From: Xenophilus azovorans DSM 13620
GTDB lineage: Bacteria; Pseudomonadota; Gammaproteobacteria; Burkholderiales; Burkholderiaceae_C
NCBI RefSeq assembly: GCF_000745855.1
Contig: NZ_JQKD01000011.1
Span: 1-64,000, forward strand
Length of the DNA stretch: 64,000 bases
Reading direction: 5' to 3'
Shown here: in pieces, positions 51,686 through 60,211 of the stretch
Layout of the letters: every line of letters starts with the position of its first letter
Numbering within the stretch: the stretch's first letter is position 1
Made by a program: the position numbers and the translations under genes
The notes under the pieces: generated by a model
Seen by the model: the letters and a program-made list of their open reading frames with translations, nothing else
Database searches by the model: none
Told to the model about the DNA's origin: nothing

Positions 51686-53296
51686 TCAATCCGAAGCGCT
51701 CGATCCCGTCTTGTGCAGGCACTGCACCAGCCGCTGGCCCAGCCACGCGACGCACGGCACGGCCATGGAGTTGCCGATCGCCTTGTAGCGCGGCGCGTCG
51801 GCGGAGGGCCTGCCGCGGTACGGCACCAGCGTGTAGTCGTCGGGCATGCCTTGAAGCCGCTCGCATTCGACCGGCATCAGCCGACGCACCCGCCACTGCG
51901 ACCAGTCGCCCGGACCGGGGTTATTCCAGTCGTAGCGGAAATGTGCCTCGAAGTCCGGTGCCAGCACATGGGGCTTGTCGGCACCGCCGCTGCTGGTGCG
52001 CAGCGCGGTCGAGACGCCATCGCCCAGTTCAGCGGCCAGGCCTTCGGTGCGACCGCGCAGCGCCACGCCGATCACCATCGGCCGGCCTTGGCCCGGCTTG
52101 CCGCCACCCGTGGAGAGCGTCCCGGCAAGCTGGCCGTGGCCGGATTCCAGCCGCAGCTCGCCGCGCGAGTTCTGCGCGAACGCGATGGCCGGCACCACGC
52201 CGGCGTTCGCGTGGCTGAGGCGATGTCTGCCGGCACGCAGCGTCGGTGCATGGTTCGTCGTCGCATCCGCCCCGCAGCCCTGTGCGGTGAAGGCAATGAT
52301 CGGCACACCCTTGCCGGTGCCGTCCTCGCTGCAGCCCTTGCCGCCGTTGGCGGTGCTGAGCGTGTGGCTGATGCTGCCCGCGATGGACTGCGCCACGAAG
52401 GTCTCGACCTCGAAGTCGTTCTTCGGGCCGGGCGCCGCGGTCAGGCAGGCCGCGACGTCGATGGGTCCTGCGGTGTTGCCCCCGCCGAATCCGAACGTCA
52501 CCGTGGCCTTGCCGTAGGGCTGCTTCAGTCCTGCATATCCCGAGTACCAGCCTGCTGCCGCAGCGCCCGATCCAGCAGCGCCGGCAGCGTCTTGCCACGG
52601 CGCGAAGCCCGGCGAAGAATCCCCGCGCAGGCCTGGGCGCTCAAAAAGTACCTCGGCGGGATCGACGCCACCTCCACCACTTGCCACAAGAAACACGCGA
52701 CGGCGCCGTTGGGCGACGCCGAAATATTGAGCATCGAGCAAGCGCCAGGCGATGCGGCGCCGGGGTCCAGACACACAACCTGCGTGCGCCCATTTTTGCC
52801 CTGGCGGTTCGAGCGCACGGCTTTCGCCGGCCAGTGCGCCCAGGAAGTGTCCGAAGGCGTTGCTGCAGTCGCTGAGGACGCCGGGGACGTTTTCCCAGAC
52901 GAGCGTTGCCGGCGGGCGGCGGTCTTGGCGGCGGGTTTGGTCGATGGCATTTGCAAGCTCCACATAGGCAAGGGTCAGGGCGCCGCGCGGGTCAGCCAGG
53001 CCACGGCGGGCGCCGGCCACGCTGAACGACTGGCACGGCGTGCCGCCGACCAGGAGGTCTGGCGCGGGCACGGTGCCGGCGCGGACCTGGCGGGCGATCG
53101 TGGTCATGTCGCCCAGGTTGGGCACGAGGGGGTTACGGTGGGCGAGCACGGCGCTCGGGAACGGCTCGATCTCGGCGAACCACGCGGCTTCGAGGCCGAG
53201 CGGTTGCCAAGCGAGGCTCACGGCCTCGATGCCGCTGCAGACGCTGCCGTAGAGCAGCGGCGTGTTGCGTGGCGGTGCGCAAAGTTTCGGGTGCAT
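51686..53296 (-). CDS. dcm: C5-cytosine DNA methyltransferase
   Basis: A 536-residue C5 methylase. Motif I is YGSVCSGIEAVSLAW (about residues 16-30), motif IV GGTPCQSFSVAG with the catalytic Cys, motif VI ENVPGVLSD, motif VIII QRRRRVFLVAS and motif X AIGNSMAVPC. A long variable region (about 220-470) holds the target-recognition part with Gly-rich, beta-type repeats. No restriction enzyme gene is nearby, so it is probably an orphan that protects ICE DNA from restriction in new hosts. The recognition sequence cannot be predicted. Confidence 0.92.
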   Translation of the reverse strand: MHPKLCAPPRNTPLLYGSVCSGIEAVSLAWQPLGLEAAWFAEIEPFPSAVLAHRNPLVPNLGDMTTIARQVRAGTVPAPDLLVGGTPCQSFSVAGARRGLADPRGALTLAYVELANAIDQTRRQDRRPPATLVWENVPGVLSDCSNAFGHFLGALAGESRALEPPGQKWAHAGCVSGPRRRIAWRLLDAQYFGVAQRRRRVFLVASGGGGVDPAEVLFERPGLRGDSSPGFAPWQDAAGAAGSGAAAAGWYSGYAGLKQPYGKATVTFGFGGGNTAGPIDVAACLTAAPGPKNDFEVETFVAQSIAGSISHTLSTANGGKGCSEDGTGKGVPIIAFTAQGCGADATTNHAPTLRAGRHRLSHANAGVVPAIAFAQNSRGELRLESGHGQLAGTLSTGGGKPGQGRPMVIGVALRGRTEGLAAELGDGVSTALRTSSGGADKPHVLAPDFEAHFRYDWNNPGPGDWSQWRVRRLMPVECERLQGMPDDYTLVPYRGRPSADAPRYKAIGNSMAVPCVAWLGQRLVQCLHKTGSSASD

Positions 53297-53827
53297 GTCG
53301 GTCTCCTGTTCGTATGGCGCAGGGCCATCGCCCTGGCCGGGGCGTTGAAAGGCAGGAGAAAGGCGCCGAAGGCCCCAGGGGCCTTCGGCTCGGGAGGAAA
53401 GAAGAACCACCCGTGGGCTGATTGGCAGGCCCGGTCGTCGCTAGAACCGTCTGCTCATCCAGCAATCACACCCGGCCCATGTCGTGGCTGGGGCCGGCAT
53501 CGTCTGGCGCACATCCGCGCACAAAGGGAGCCCGTTTTTGCGCCGGCGGGCACCGGCACCGAATACCGCTGACCACGAAGGGTCTCCGGGTGGCTCGCAC
53601 AGGCAAGCCATCGGGGGACCCTTCGCAGCGTGCGGAAGAGATGCGGACGGGGAGAACGCGCGGGGTGCGGTTCGCGGAGAAGCTACCTTCAGGTCCCGCG
53701 GCCGGGGGCGGCTGAACGGGACGCGCACACGGACAAGAAGGCGTTGCGCGCTGGGCGTCCCGCAGGGCATGCGGAACACGGGCCACGCCGCCGATGGCGG
53801 GCACGGCTCACGGGGAACGGGGGTCGG
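53297..53827 (-). other. 531-bp structured intergenic region between topB and dcm
   Basis: No convincing gene is present; short open frames here lack ribosome binding sites and familiar sequence. Two strong structures are visible: CGAAGGGTC/GACCCTTCG at 53576-53625, with a smaller GGCT/AGCC hairpin inside, and the 12-bp perfect stem at 53365-53389. A further stem GTTCC/GGGAC with GCATGCCCTGC inside lies around 53757-53777. Its length and structure suggest a regulatory leader or an unrecognised RNA. Confidence 0.5.
53365..53389 (-). terminator. Perfect 12-bp hairpin, possible terminator upstream of dcm
   Basis: GCCGAAGGCCCC (53365-53376), one-base loop, GGGGCCTTCGGC (53378-53389). On the minus strand it is followed by GCCUUUCU, only weakly U-rich. 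It may end topB transcripts or fold in the dcm leader; direction of effect is uncertain. Confidence 0.5.
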
Positions 53828-55849
53828 TCAGGAGCCTTTGCGGCCGCTCTTGCGTGGGCGCGAGGCACCACGCTTGGACGTGCCGGTTTCGACCGGCAGC
53901 GTGCCTTTGCAGTCGGGATAGCGACTGCACGACCAGAACGGGCCGCTCTTGCCGGTGCGTTGGCGCGTGGGCGCGCCACACTGCGGACAAGCCGGTCCTT
54001 GGGGCACCTTGATGGACAGGGACGTGCTGCCGTACTGCGCGATCAACTGCGAAATCCATGCAGCCTGCTTGCCGATGAACACATCCAGGGTGAGTTGTCC
54101 GGCCTCGATCATGTCCAGCGCCTGTTCCCAGACGGCGGTGGTGCCGGGGTCGGCAATCGCCGCGGGCACGGCGTCTATCAGCGTGAGCGCCGCATCCGAT
54201 GCGCGGATGGAGCGTCCCTTCTTCACGATGTAGCCGCGGGCGATCAGCCCGCTGATGATGTTGGCCCGGGTCGCCTCGGTGCCGATGCCCGTCGTGTCCT
54301 TGAGCTTCTGCTTCAGGCGCGGGTCGGTCACGAAACGCGCAACGCCCTTCATCGCCTTGACCAGTTCGCCCTGGGTATAGGGCTTGGGCGGCATCGTCTT
54401 GAGGGCCTTGATGTCGGCCCCGGCGACCTGACATGCCATCCCGTCGCGCAATGCGGGCAGCACCTGGCTGCGCGGGGCATCGCCGTCCTCGTCGGCGCTG
54501 CCTTCACGTTCTGGCTCGGCCAGCACCAGGAGCCAGCCCTTGACGACGACCTGCTTGCCCGTGGCCACCAGCTTCTGCTGGCCGCAGGAGAGGTCCGCCA
54601 CGGTGCGGTCGAACTCGTGGTGCGGGAGGAACTGGGCCAGGTAATGCGCCCGGATCAGCCGGTACACCGCCTGCTCCTTCTCGCTCATGGCGGAGAGGTT
54701 CGCGGGTTCGAGCGTCGGGATGATGCCGTGGTGCGCCGTCACCTTGCTGTCGTTCCAGGCGCGCGAGCGCTGGGCGCGGTCGAGCTGGCCCATGATCGGG
54801 GCCAGCGTGGGATCGGTCTTGAGCAGGCTGTCCAGGACCGTGGGCACCTCGGCGAACATGCTTTCGGGCAGGTAGCCCGAATCCGAGCGCGGGTACGTCG
54901 TGGCCTTGTGCGTCTCGTACAGAGCCTGGGCGATCTCCAAGGTTTCCTGCACGTCCAGCCCAAGCTGCTTGGAACAGACTTCCTGCAAGGTGCCCAGGTC
55001 GAACAGCAGCGGCGGGCCTTCGCGCACGCGCTCGGTCTCGACCGACACCACCTGGGCACTGCCCGCGGCGCGGATCTGTTGCGCGGCCTGCTGTGCGACG
55101 GGCTGCTGCAGGCAGCGGCCGGCGTCGTCGGTGCTGGCGTCGGGTGCCACCCACTGCGCGGTGAACGTCTGACCGCCTGCGGACAGGGACACGTCGATGG
55201 CCCAGTACGGCACGGACACGAAGGCCGCGATCTCTCGGTCGCGGTCCACCACGAGTTTGAGCGTCGGGGTCTGTACACGCCCGACCGACAGCACGCCGTC
55301 GTAGCCGGCCTGCCGCCCGAGCACGGTGAACAGCCGGCTGAGGTTCATGCCGACGAGCCAGTCGGCGCGCGAGCGCGCCAGCGCCGAGTAATACATCGGC
55401 AGCGTCTCGGCCGAGGGCCGCAGCTTGGCGAGCGCGGTGCGGATGGACGCATCGTTGAGCGCCGACAGCCACAGGCGTGCTATGGGGCCGCGGTATCCGC
55501 ACAGGTCGATGATCTCGCGGGCGATCAGTTCACCCTCGCGGTCGGCATCGGTGGCAATGACGAGATGGGTCGCCTTCGCCAGAAGCGTTTTGACGACCTT
55601 GAATTGCGTGGCGGTCTGCGGTTTGACCTCGACCCGCCACTGCTGAGGGATGATGGGCAACTGCTCCAACGACCAGCGCTTGAGCGCCGCGTCATAGACC
55701 TCGGGTGCTGCCGCTTCGACGAGATGGCCGATGCACCAGGTGACCGTGACGCCGGAGCCGTTGAGGCAGCCTTCACCGCGCTGCGTGGCGCCGAGAATCC
55801 GGCCGATGTCTTTGCCCTGGGAGGGCTTCTCGCACAGAAACAGCCGCAT
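53828..55849 (-). CDS. topB: DNA topoisomerase III
   Basis: A 673-residue type IA topoisomerase. The Toprim domain opens with RLFLCEKPSQGKDIG and has the acidic pair in ATDADREGE (about residues 100-108). The catalytic Tyr is in TTYPRSDSGYLPE (about residue 320). A C-terminal zinc ribbon (CPQCG and CSRYPDCKG) is retained. TopB is a standard ICE maintenance gene beside ssb and probably resolves replication or transfer intermediates. Confidence 0.95.
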   Translation of the reverse strand: MRLFLCEKPSQGKDIGRILGATQRGEGCLNGSGVTVTWCIGHLVEAAAPEVYDAALKRWSLEQLPIIPQQWRVEVKPQTATQFKVVKTLLAKATHLVIATDADREGELIAREIIDLCGYRGPIARLWLSALNDASIRTALAKLRPSAETLPMYYSALARSRADWLVGMNLSRLFTVLGRQAGYDGVLSVGRVQTPTLKLVVDRDREIAAFVSVPYWAIDVSLSAGGQTFTAQWVAPDASTDDAGRCLQQPVAQQAAQQIRAAGSAQVVSVETERVREGPPLLFDLGTLQEVCSKQLGLDVQETLEIAQALYETHKATTYPRSDSGYLPESMFAEVPTVLDSLLKTDPTLAPIMGQLDRAQRSRAWNDSKVTAHHGIIPTLEPANLSAMSEKEQAVYRLIRAHYLAQFLPHHEFDRTVADLSCGQQKLVATGKQVVVKGWLLVLAEPEREGSADEDGDAPRSQVLPALRDGMACQVAGADIKALKTMPPKPYTQGELVKAMKGVARFVTDPRLKQKLKDTTGIGTEATRANIISGLIARGYIVKKGRSIRASDAALTLIDAVPAAIADPGTTAVWEQALDMIEAGQLTLDVFIGKQAAWISQLIAQYGSTSLSIKVPQGPACPQCGAPTRQRTGKSGPFWSCSRYPDCKGTLPVETGTSKRGASRPRKSGRKGS

Positions 55850-56125
55850 GTCCGTCCATCCGCTTCCCGTTGTTCATGGAGTTGCTGGGATCGAGGATGC
55901 CGAGCGCCTGTTGGGGCAGCAGCAAACAAGCTGCATGCGGCAGCGACCGCTTTCACGAGATGGGATGGCTGAGGCGGGGATGGCGTGCGGCCGGCGATGT
56001 GCGAGTCGGGAGCCGCGATGTTCGGGAGCGCGTGGAAGCCGGTGGACGCTGGTGGCGCTGTCCCCTGGGGATAGCTCGCGAGGACATGGGGGGCGGCAAC
56101 GTACTGCGGCCGCCCCCCCGTCGGA
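55850..56125 (-). other. Structured intergenic region between ssb and topB
   Basis: A 276-bp gap without a gene. It holds a GGGGGGCGG/CCGCCCCCC hairpin (about 56088-56118) near the ssb stop and the palindrome core TCCCCTGGGGA at 56061-56071, the same core that recurs three times at 58.1-58.3 kb. It probably separates ssb and topB expression. Confidence 0.5.
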
Positions 56126-56578
56126 TCACTTCCTGCGCTTGGGCTCCTTCGGCGCAGCCGGTTCCTGGGCGGCCTGGGGCTTGGGCTGCGCGTCCTGTGC
56201 GGTCTCCTGCGATTTGGGGCTCAGGACGACGGACTCGATGCGGAACGGCAGGATGCCGACGCTGCGCGCGTTGATCTGCCAAGTCTCACGTGGCTGATCC
56301 TCGTTGTCGGTCCAGGGTTCGCGCTCCATGCGGCCGACGACCAGCACGCGCATGCCCTTCTGGTAGAGGTCCTTCCAGTGCGCGGCGTCGCGGTGCCAGA
56401 TTTCCACCGGCGCCCAGAAGCCGCCGCGATCCTCATAGTCGCCGCCCTTGGTGGGAACGGGGTTGTCGAAATACACGTTCAGCCGCAACAAGCGCCGCGG
56501 TTCGTCGTTGCCGTTGGGGAACTCCCGGTACTCGGGGGGCGAGCCGATGTTGCCTTCGCCCGAAAAATGCGTGCTCAT
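56126..56578 (-). CDS. ssb: ICE single-stranded DNA-binding protein
   Basis: A 150-residue SSB with one OB fold (residues 1-110: FSGEGNIGSPPEYREFPNG, FWAPVEIWHRDAAHWKDLYQKGMRVLVVGR). The tail (about 115-150) is Gln/Pro/Ala-rich and ends basic (EPKRRK). It lacks the acidic DDDIPF-type tip through which chromosomal SSB recruits partners. It should coat ICE single strands in transfer or rolling-circle replication. Confidence 0.92.
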   Translation of the reverse strand: MSTHFSGEGNIGSPPEYREFPNGNDEPRRLLRLNVYFDNPVPTKGGDYEDRGGFWAPVEIWHRDAAHWKDLYQKGMRVLVVGRMEREPWTDNEDQPRETWQINARSVGILPFRIESVVLSPKSQETAQDAQPKPQAAQEPAAPKEPKRRK

Positions 56579-56651
56579 GTTGCAATCTCCTTGGTGGTTG
56601 AAATACCCGCACCTGGTCGGCGCCGGGCGCGTGCTGGGATGCCCGGCGCAA

Positions 56652-57179
56652 TCACCGATCGCGCATTGCGGCGGGAAAGGACGTGAGCCGGCGCAGGTAG
56701 GCGTCTTCCGCCTCGGCGGCCTTGCTGGCGCACTCCTGCGCCTGCCTGCCCAGGGTGTGCAACAGGCTGATCTGCATGTTCAGCGTGATGCGCTGCAGCT
56801 CGATCGCGTGCAGGTCGGCCAGCAGGTTGACCGGCGTGCTGGTGCTCGCCATCAGCTCCTGCCACAGGGCCACGCCCATGGCCGAGCGGTCGTGCCTGCG
56901 CCAGCGCAGGAACGTCGTTCCCGCGCCAGTGGTCTGCTGGGCCAGTTCCACGGGCAGCAGGTGGAAGGGATGCCCACTGGCCTGTTGCAGCACTTGTCGC
57001 TGCGCCAAGCCGATCAACTCGTCGCGCATGGCGAAGCACTGGCCGGCCCAGGCCTCCAAGTCCCCTTTACCTTTAAAAGGCTTTAAAAGGCCTTTTAGAG
57101 AGGCCGCGTGTTCCAGGCGCATGAAGGCTCCCTGTTGCAGGCCCCGGAAGTAGCGGGTCGGCTGGTTCAGATCGCTCAT
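56652..57179 (-). CDS. DUF3158 family ICE protein
   Basis: A 175-residue, mainly helical protein (AQRQVLQQASGHPFHLLPVEL) found in PFGI-1 ICEs between ssb and TIGR03761. The start overlaps the stop of the TIGR03761 gene by four bases. An AT-richer patch with a CTTTTAAAAGGCC-type repeat (about 57064-57096) encodes the LKGLLKPFKGKGD region. Function unknown; annotated as integrase-regulator-like in some elements without proof. Confidence 0.85.
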   Translation of the reverse strand: MSDLNQPTRYFRGLQQGAFMRLEHAASLKGLLKPFKGKGDLEAWAGQCFAMRDELIGLAQRQVLQQASGHPFHLLPVELAQQTTGAGTTFLRWRRHDRSAMGVALWQELMASTSTPVNLLADLHAIELQRITLNMQISLLHTLGRQAQECASKAAEAEDAYLRRLTSFPAAMRDR

Positions 57180-57970
57180 GCGGATTCGTCCTCGCCGGCA
57201 GTGGCTGCGTTTTCGGACGGGTCGGCAGCAGCGGCCGCATCACCATCGACGCTGGTAGCGGCTGCGGCAGGACTCTCACCGCGCTGTTGCAGACCACGGC
57301 GCACGATGGGTGGCGCAAACTTCGAGCGGCGCGTGCCTTCGAGCACGTCCTGCGGCAACTCGCCGAACTTCTCCAGCGCGGCCCGCGCTGCCGCATTCTT
57401 CGCCGCGAAATCGTCGCGGGTGCAGCCCGAATAGCGATACTGCTGGGCCAGCGAGAACAGGCTGCGCAGCGCGTGCGCGCCCTCGTTGAGCCAGCGCTCT
57501 AAGGTGCTGCGGTCGATCAGCGCGGTGTGGTGGGCGAGGATCAGCTTGCGCGCGATGTCGTCGTAGTCGGCCAGGAGATAGACAGCGGCAAAGCCCAACT
57601 GCGCATTGACGAACAGCGGCAGCTTGACGGGCTGCACGTTGAGGTTCTCGCCCAGGGTCAACGCGGCGGGCACGCCGGCCAGGGCCTGGTCCACCTGTTC
57701 GCGCAGCGTCTGCAGCGTGGTCTTGGTCTGGTCGAGCTTGTCCTCGATGCGCAGCATCCACCAGTCGCTGTACGGGTCGTCCTGCTCCGAGCCGCGCTTC
57801 ATTTTGTTCATGACGGCGATGTAGCCGTTCAGGCCGACGATGCCCGGTCGCCCCTCGGCGGCGGCGCGGCCATGCCAGATGCGCGAGGCGTGGTGGGTGT
57901 GCAGCGTCAGCGACATTGCGCTGCGCAGGGAGCCGAGGTTGAGTTGCATTGGTTCGTTGCTGGTTGCCAT
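57176..57970 (-). CDS. ICE protein TIGR03761 (PFL_4669 family)
   Basis: A 264-residue protein specific to this ICE class. The conserved part (about residues 15-230) includes LHTHHASRIWHGR, GLNGYIAVMNKMKRGSEQDD and QYRYSGCTRDDFAAKNAAAR. The C-terminus is low-complexity Ala/Asp-rich. Its role in ICE maintenance is unknown. It is preceded by the repeat region at 57971-58430. Confidence 0.88.
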   Translation of the reverse strand: MATSNEPMQLNLGSLRSAMSLTLHTHHASRIWHGRAAAEGRPGIVGLNGYIAVMNKMKRGSEQDDPYSDWWMLRIEDKLDQTKTTLQTLREQVDQALAGVPAALTLGENLNVQPVKLPLFVNAQLGFAAVYLLADYDDIARKLILAHHTALIDRSTLERWLNEGAHALRSLFSLAQQYRYSGCTRDDFAAKNAAARAALEKFGELPQDVLEGTRRSKFAPPIVRRGLQQRGESPAAAATSVDGDAAAAADPSENAATAGEDESA

Positions 57971-58430
57971 GGTGATCGCTCGCTGGTGGACAGGGAGCCG
58001 CCAGCATCCGCATGCGGCGGAAGGCAGTCAGTCAACAAACCGAAATGAGCCGGCCCCCGGTTCTGTGCGCGCTGGCGGCGCAGCGCGCAACGGTCCCCTG
58101 GGGACCGCTCCGCAGATGGGCATTCACGTTGGCGCTCCGGGCCTCGGTCGTCGACGGGTTGCGTGCTGCACCGCACGTCGCGCTGTCGTTCGACACCATC
58201 CTTCGCAGCACGGCCGTCCCCAGGGGACCGTTCCGCTGAGCGCCATGGAGGTTTGCTTCATGGCCTTGCCAGGCGCTTTGCCCAGGTTTCGCGCAGCAGG
58301 TCGCGCCGTCACCCGGCGCTTCACCGCACAGCCGTCCCCAGGGGACCGTTTCTGCCGACCGCCATGGAGATCTACTTCACGGCTTTGACGAGCCCTGTGC
58401 TCAGGTCTTGCGCAGCAGGTCGCGCAGGCG
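57971..58430. repeat. Imperfect tandem repeats with TCCCC-W-GGGGA palindromes
   Basis: This 430-bp gap has no gene. Three palindromes with the same core lie at 58092-58106, 58216-58228 and 58334-58346. The last two sit in imperfect copies of a unit of about 118 bp (58208-58309 and 58326-58428). The unit includes the end of the replication-protein gene: the motif read DLLRKT-stop in the real gene recurs as DLLRET in the degenerate copy. A duplication of the gene end plus its palindrome is the simplest explanation. Confidence 0.7.
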
Positions 58431-59633
58431 CTCGATGTGCTGCCGGGCCACCTCGGGCGGCACGACGTTGCGCGGCGGCTCGGATGGTGGCGCTCGCGCC
58501 GCCGATGGTGTTGGCGGTGCCGGGCCGGTCTGCTTGGCCCACGCATTGAACTCGCCGCGCATGGCGCGCTGGATGATGCCGAACAGATATCCGGCGGGGT
58601 TGCGGATGCCATGCTTGCCGCACCGTGCGGCCCATTCGTCCAGCACGGCCTGCCCCAGGGCAGCGTCCACCTGCTGCAACGCCATCCTGGCTCCGGCCTG
58701 CTGTTCCGCCTTCAGTTCCGCGAAGCGCTTGGGCCATTGCAGGTCGCCCAGCGCACGCGCCTGCGCGGTAGTACGTACTTCATTAATACGACTACTACGT
58801 ACTGTACGGTCCTGCTTCGGATTCCGAAGAGCGCCGTCTGGCGCGGGTTTCGGCCCTGCTTCGGATTCCGAAGAGGGGCGTTCGCCATTCCGAAGAAGGC
58901 TCGCGGGCCCTTCTTCGGAATCGTGGATCGCATCCTCCTGTGGATAACTTTGAGTGGCGGTGATGCCCTGGTCGGCCAGGCGCTCGGCGAGCACTTGCAG
59001 CCGCGACGGCAAGGTGCGTCCGGACAACATCGGGTCGTCCGCGATCTCCTGGAGGGTGTTGAGTCCCACCACCTGAACGGCCTTGGCCGAATGCCCCAGC
59101 GACTGGCTGACCAGGGCCAGGTAGTCGGCGTCGAGCTGCATGGCCTCGAACGGTGTCAGGGGTTCGTCATGCAGGACGTAGAGGTTTCCGAGGATGCGGC
59201 CGGTCTTGGGGTCGCGCCGTCGTCGCACGAGGCTCAGCCAGCGCGTCAGGCGCAGCAGCGTCAGCGCCCGCGCGACGGTCTCGTGGGAGGCTTGTCCCGC
59301 GCAGGGCATGGACGCCAGCCAGGGGCGCAACTGCTCATAGGTCGGGAACGCCGTGACGCCGTCGTCGTTGAGCATCAGCCGGAACACCTGCCAGGCGTTG
59401 CGCTCCAGCGGTGTCAGGCGGCGGTCGAGGAACAGCCGCCGCGGCACGCTCTCGTGCCGATTGCCACTGAACAGGAAGGCGTCGCCGGACGCGGCAGGCG
59501 TGGGCACTGCCATGGGCGCTGGCGCGCTGGGATGTGGCTTGGGCGTGAGGTCCTTCAGCGCAGCGTCGAACAGGTCGGCGAGTGCGACGGGGCCTTGACG
59601 CGGGGCTCGTGGGGCGGTGTCGTCCACGGCCAT
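58401..59633 (-). CDS. STY4528-family ICE replication protein
   Basis: A 410-residue protein. The N-terminal half (about residues 55-175) is a winged-helix-like domain (LTPLERNAWQVFRLMLNDDG, SHETVARALTLLRLTRWLSL). A low-complexity linker (about 225-285) is encoded by repeated palindromes that look like origin sites. A C-terminal helical domain holds GIRNPAGYLFGIIQRAMRGEF. STY4528 proteins are annotated as pathogenicity-island replication proteins. Such plasmid-like proteins bind iterons, which makes the palindromes in its own gene notable. Confidence 0.85.
   Translation of the reverse strand: MAVDDTAPRAPRQGPVALADLFDAALKDLTPKPHPSAPAPMAVPTPAASGDAFLFSGNRHESVPRRLFLDRRLTPLERNAWQVFRLMLNDDGVTAFPTYEQLRPWLASMPCAGQASHETVARALTLLRLTRWLSLVRRRRDPKTGRILGNLYVLHDEPLTPFEAMQLDADYLALVSQSLGHSAKAVQVVGLNTLQEIADDPMLSGRTLPSRLQVLAERLADQGITATQSYPQEDAIHDSEEGPASLLRNGERPSSESEAGPKPAPDGALRNPKQDRTVRSSRINEVRTTAQARALGDLQWPKRFAELKAEQQAGARMALQQVDAALGQAVLDEWAARCGKHGIRNPAGYLFGIIQRAMRGEFNAWAKQTGPAPPTPSAARAPPSEPPRNVVPPEVARQHIERLRDLLRKT
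58768..58921. other. Cluster of iteron-like repeats, candidate replication origin
   Basis: Inside the STY4528 gene is an AT-rich patch with direct repeats TAGTACGTACT (58769-58779) and TACTACGTACT (58793-58803). Two identical 15-bp palindromes CTTCGGATTCCGAAG follow at 58815-58829 and 58859-58873. Then a perfect 13-bp inverted repeat, ATTCCGAAGAAGG (58887-58899) and its complement (58909-58921), shares the TTCGGAAT core. Such clustering in a GC-rich window resembles a plasmid origin. The role is inferred. Confidence 0.5.
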
Positions 59634-59636
59634 GGC

Positions 59637-60197
59637 CTAGCCCAATCCCTGATCGACCCAGTTCCTGATCGCGGCCCAGACCACCGAGAGCGGCAGTGAC
59701 ATACCCTCGGCCAGGTCCATGGCCGCATCGAGAATCGAGGTCTCGTCCTCCAGATCGACGTTCCTGCTGCTGGTCACGGCTTTCCATTGCCGCCACAGTT
59801 CGGTGTCCTGGGTCTCGTCCAGGACGGGGTGGCGCCCCTTGCGCTTGGGCAGGCCGAGGATCTCCCGCCGCAGGGCGACTTCCTGATGGGTCAGGCCATA
59901 GAAGCGGCTGACCATCTCCGTGCTGGCCCCCAGCCGCAGCATGCGATCGACCGTGGCGATTTCCTTCTCCACGTCCTGTGCCTGGTTGAGCAGGCGCTGC
60001 AGCACTTCGCGGTTGACCGTGACCGAGCACCACGAGACGCTGGCGTTGGCCAGCACGCTGATCAGCGCGGGGTGCTTGAGCGCATCCAGCTCGGCCTCGC
60101 CGAAGCCCATGGCCTTGCAGCGGCGCAGTTGGCCGTTGCGAAGGTCATACAGCGCCTGGGCGATCACGGCCTGGTTGAGCGGATGCGATGTGGACAT
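59637..60197 (-). CDS. DUF2857 family ICE protein
   Basis: A 186-residue helical protein with the segment RMLRLGASTEMVSRFYGLTHQEVALRREILGL, split here around residues 88-120. This is FlhC-like and suggests a DNA-binding regulator. It lies 3 bp upstream of the STY4528 gene and 14 bp after parB, so the cluster is one operon. CGAGGGAGGTCGC precedes the ATG at 60197. Confidence 0.85.
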   Translation of the reverse strand: MSTSHPLNQAVIAQALYDLRNGQLRRCKAMGFGEAELDALKHPALISVLANASVSWCSVTVNREVLQRLLNQAQDVEKEIATVDRMLRLGASTEMVSRFYGLTHQEVALRREILGLPKRKGRHPVLDETQDTELWRQWKAVTSSRNVDLEDETSILDAAMDLAEGMSLPLSVVWAAIRNWVDQGLG

Positions 60198-60211
60198 GCG
60201 ACCTCCCTCGC

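Noticed and set aside
53441..53804. Open frames of about 112 residues between topB and dcm
   Set aside because: They lack ribosome binding sites and known protein patterns, and overlap strong hairpins; GC-rich DNA gives such frames by chance.
57971..58430. Regular palindromic repeats considered as a CRISPR array
   Set aside because: Only three cores are present, spacing is irregular, the intervals between them are related to each other, and no cas gene is near.
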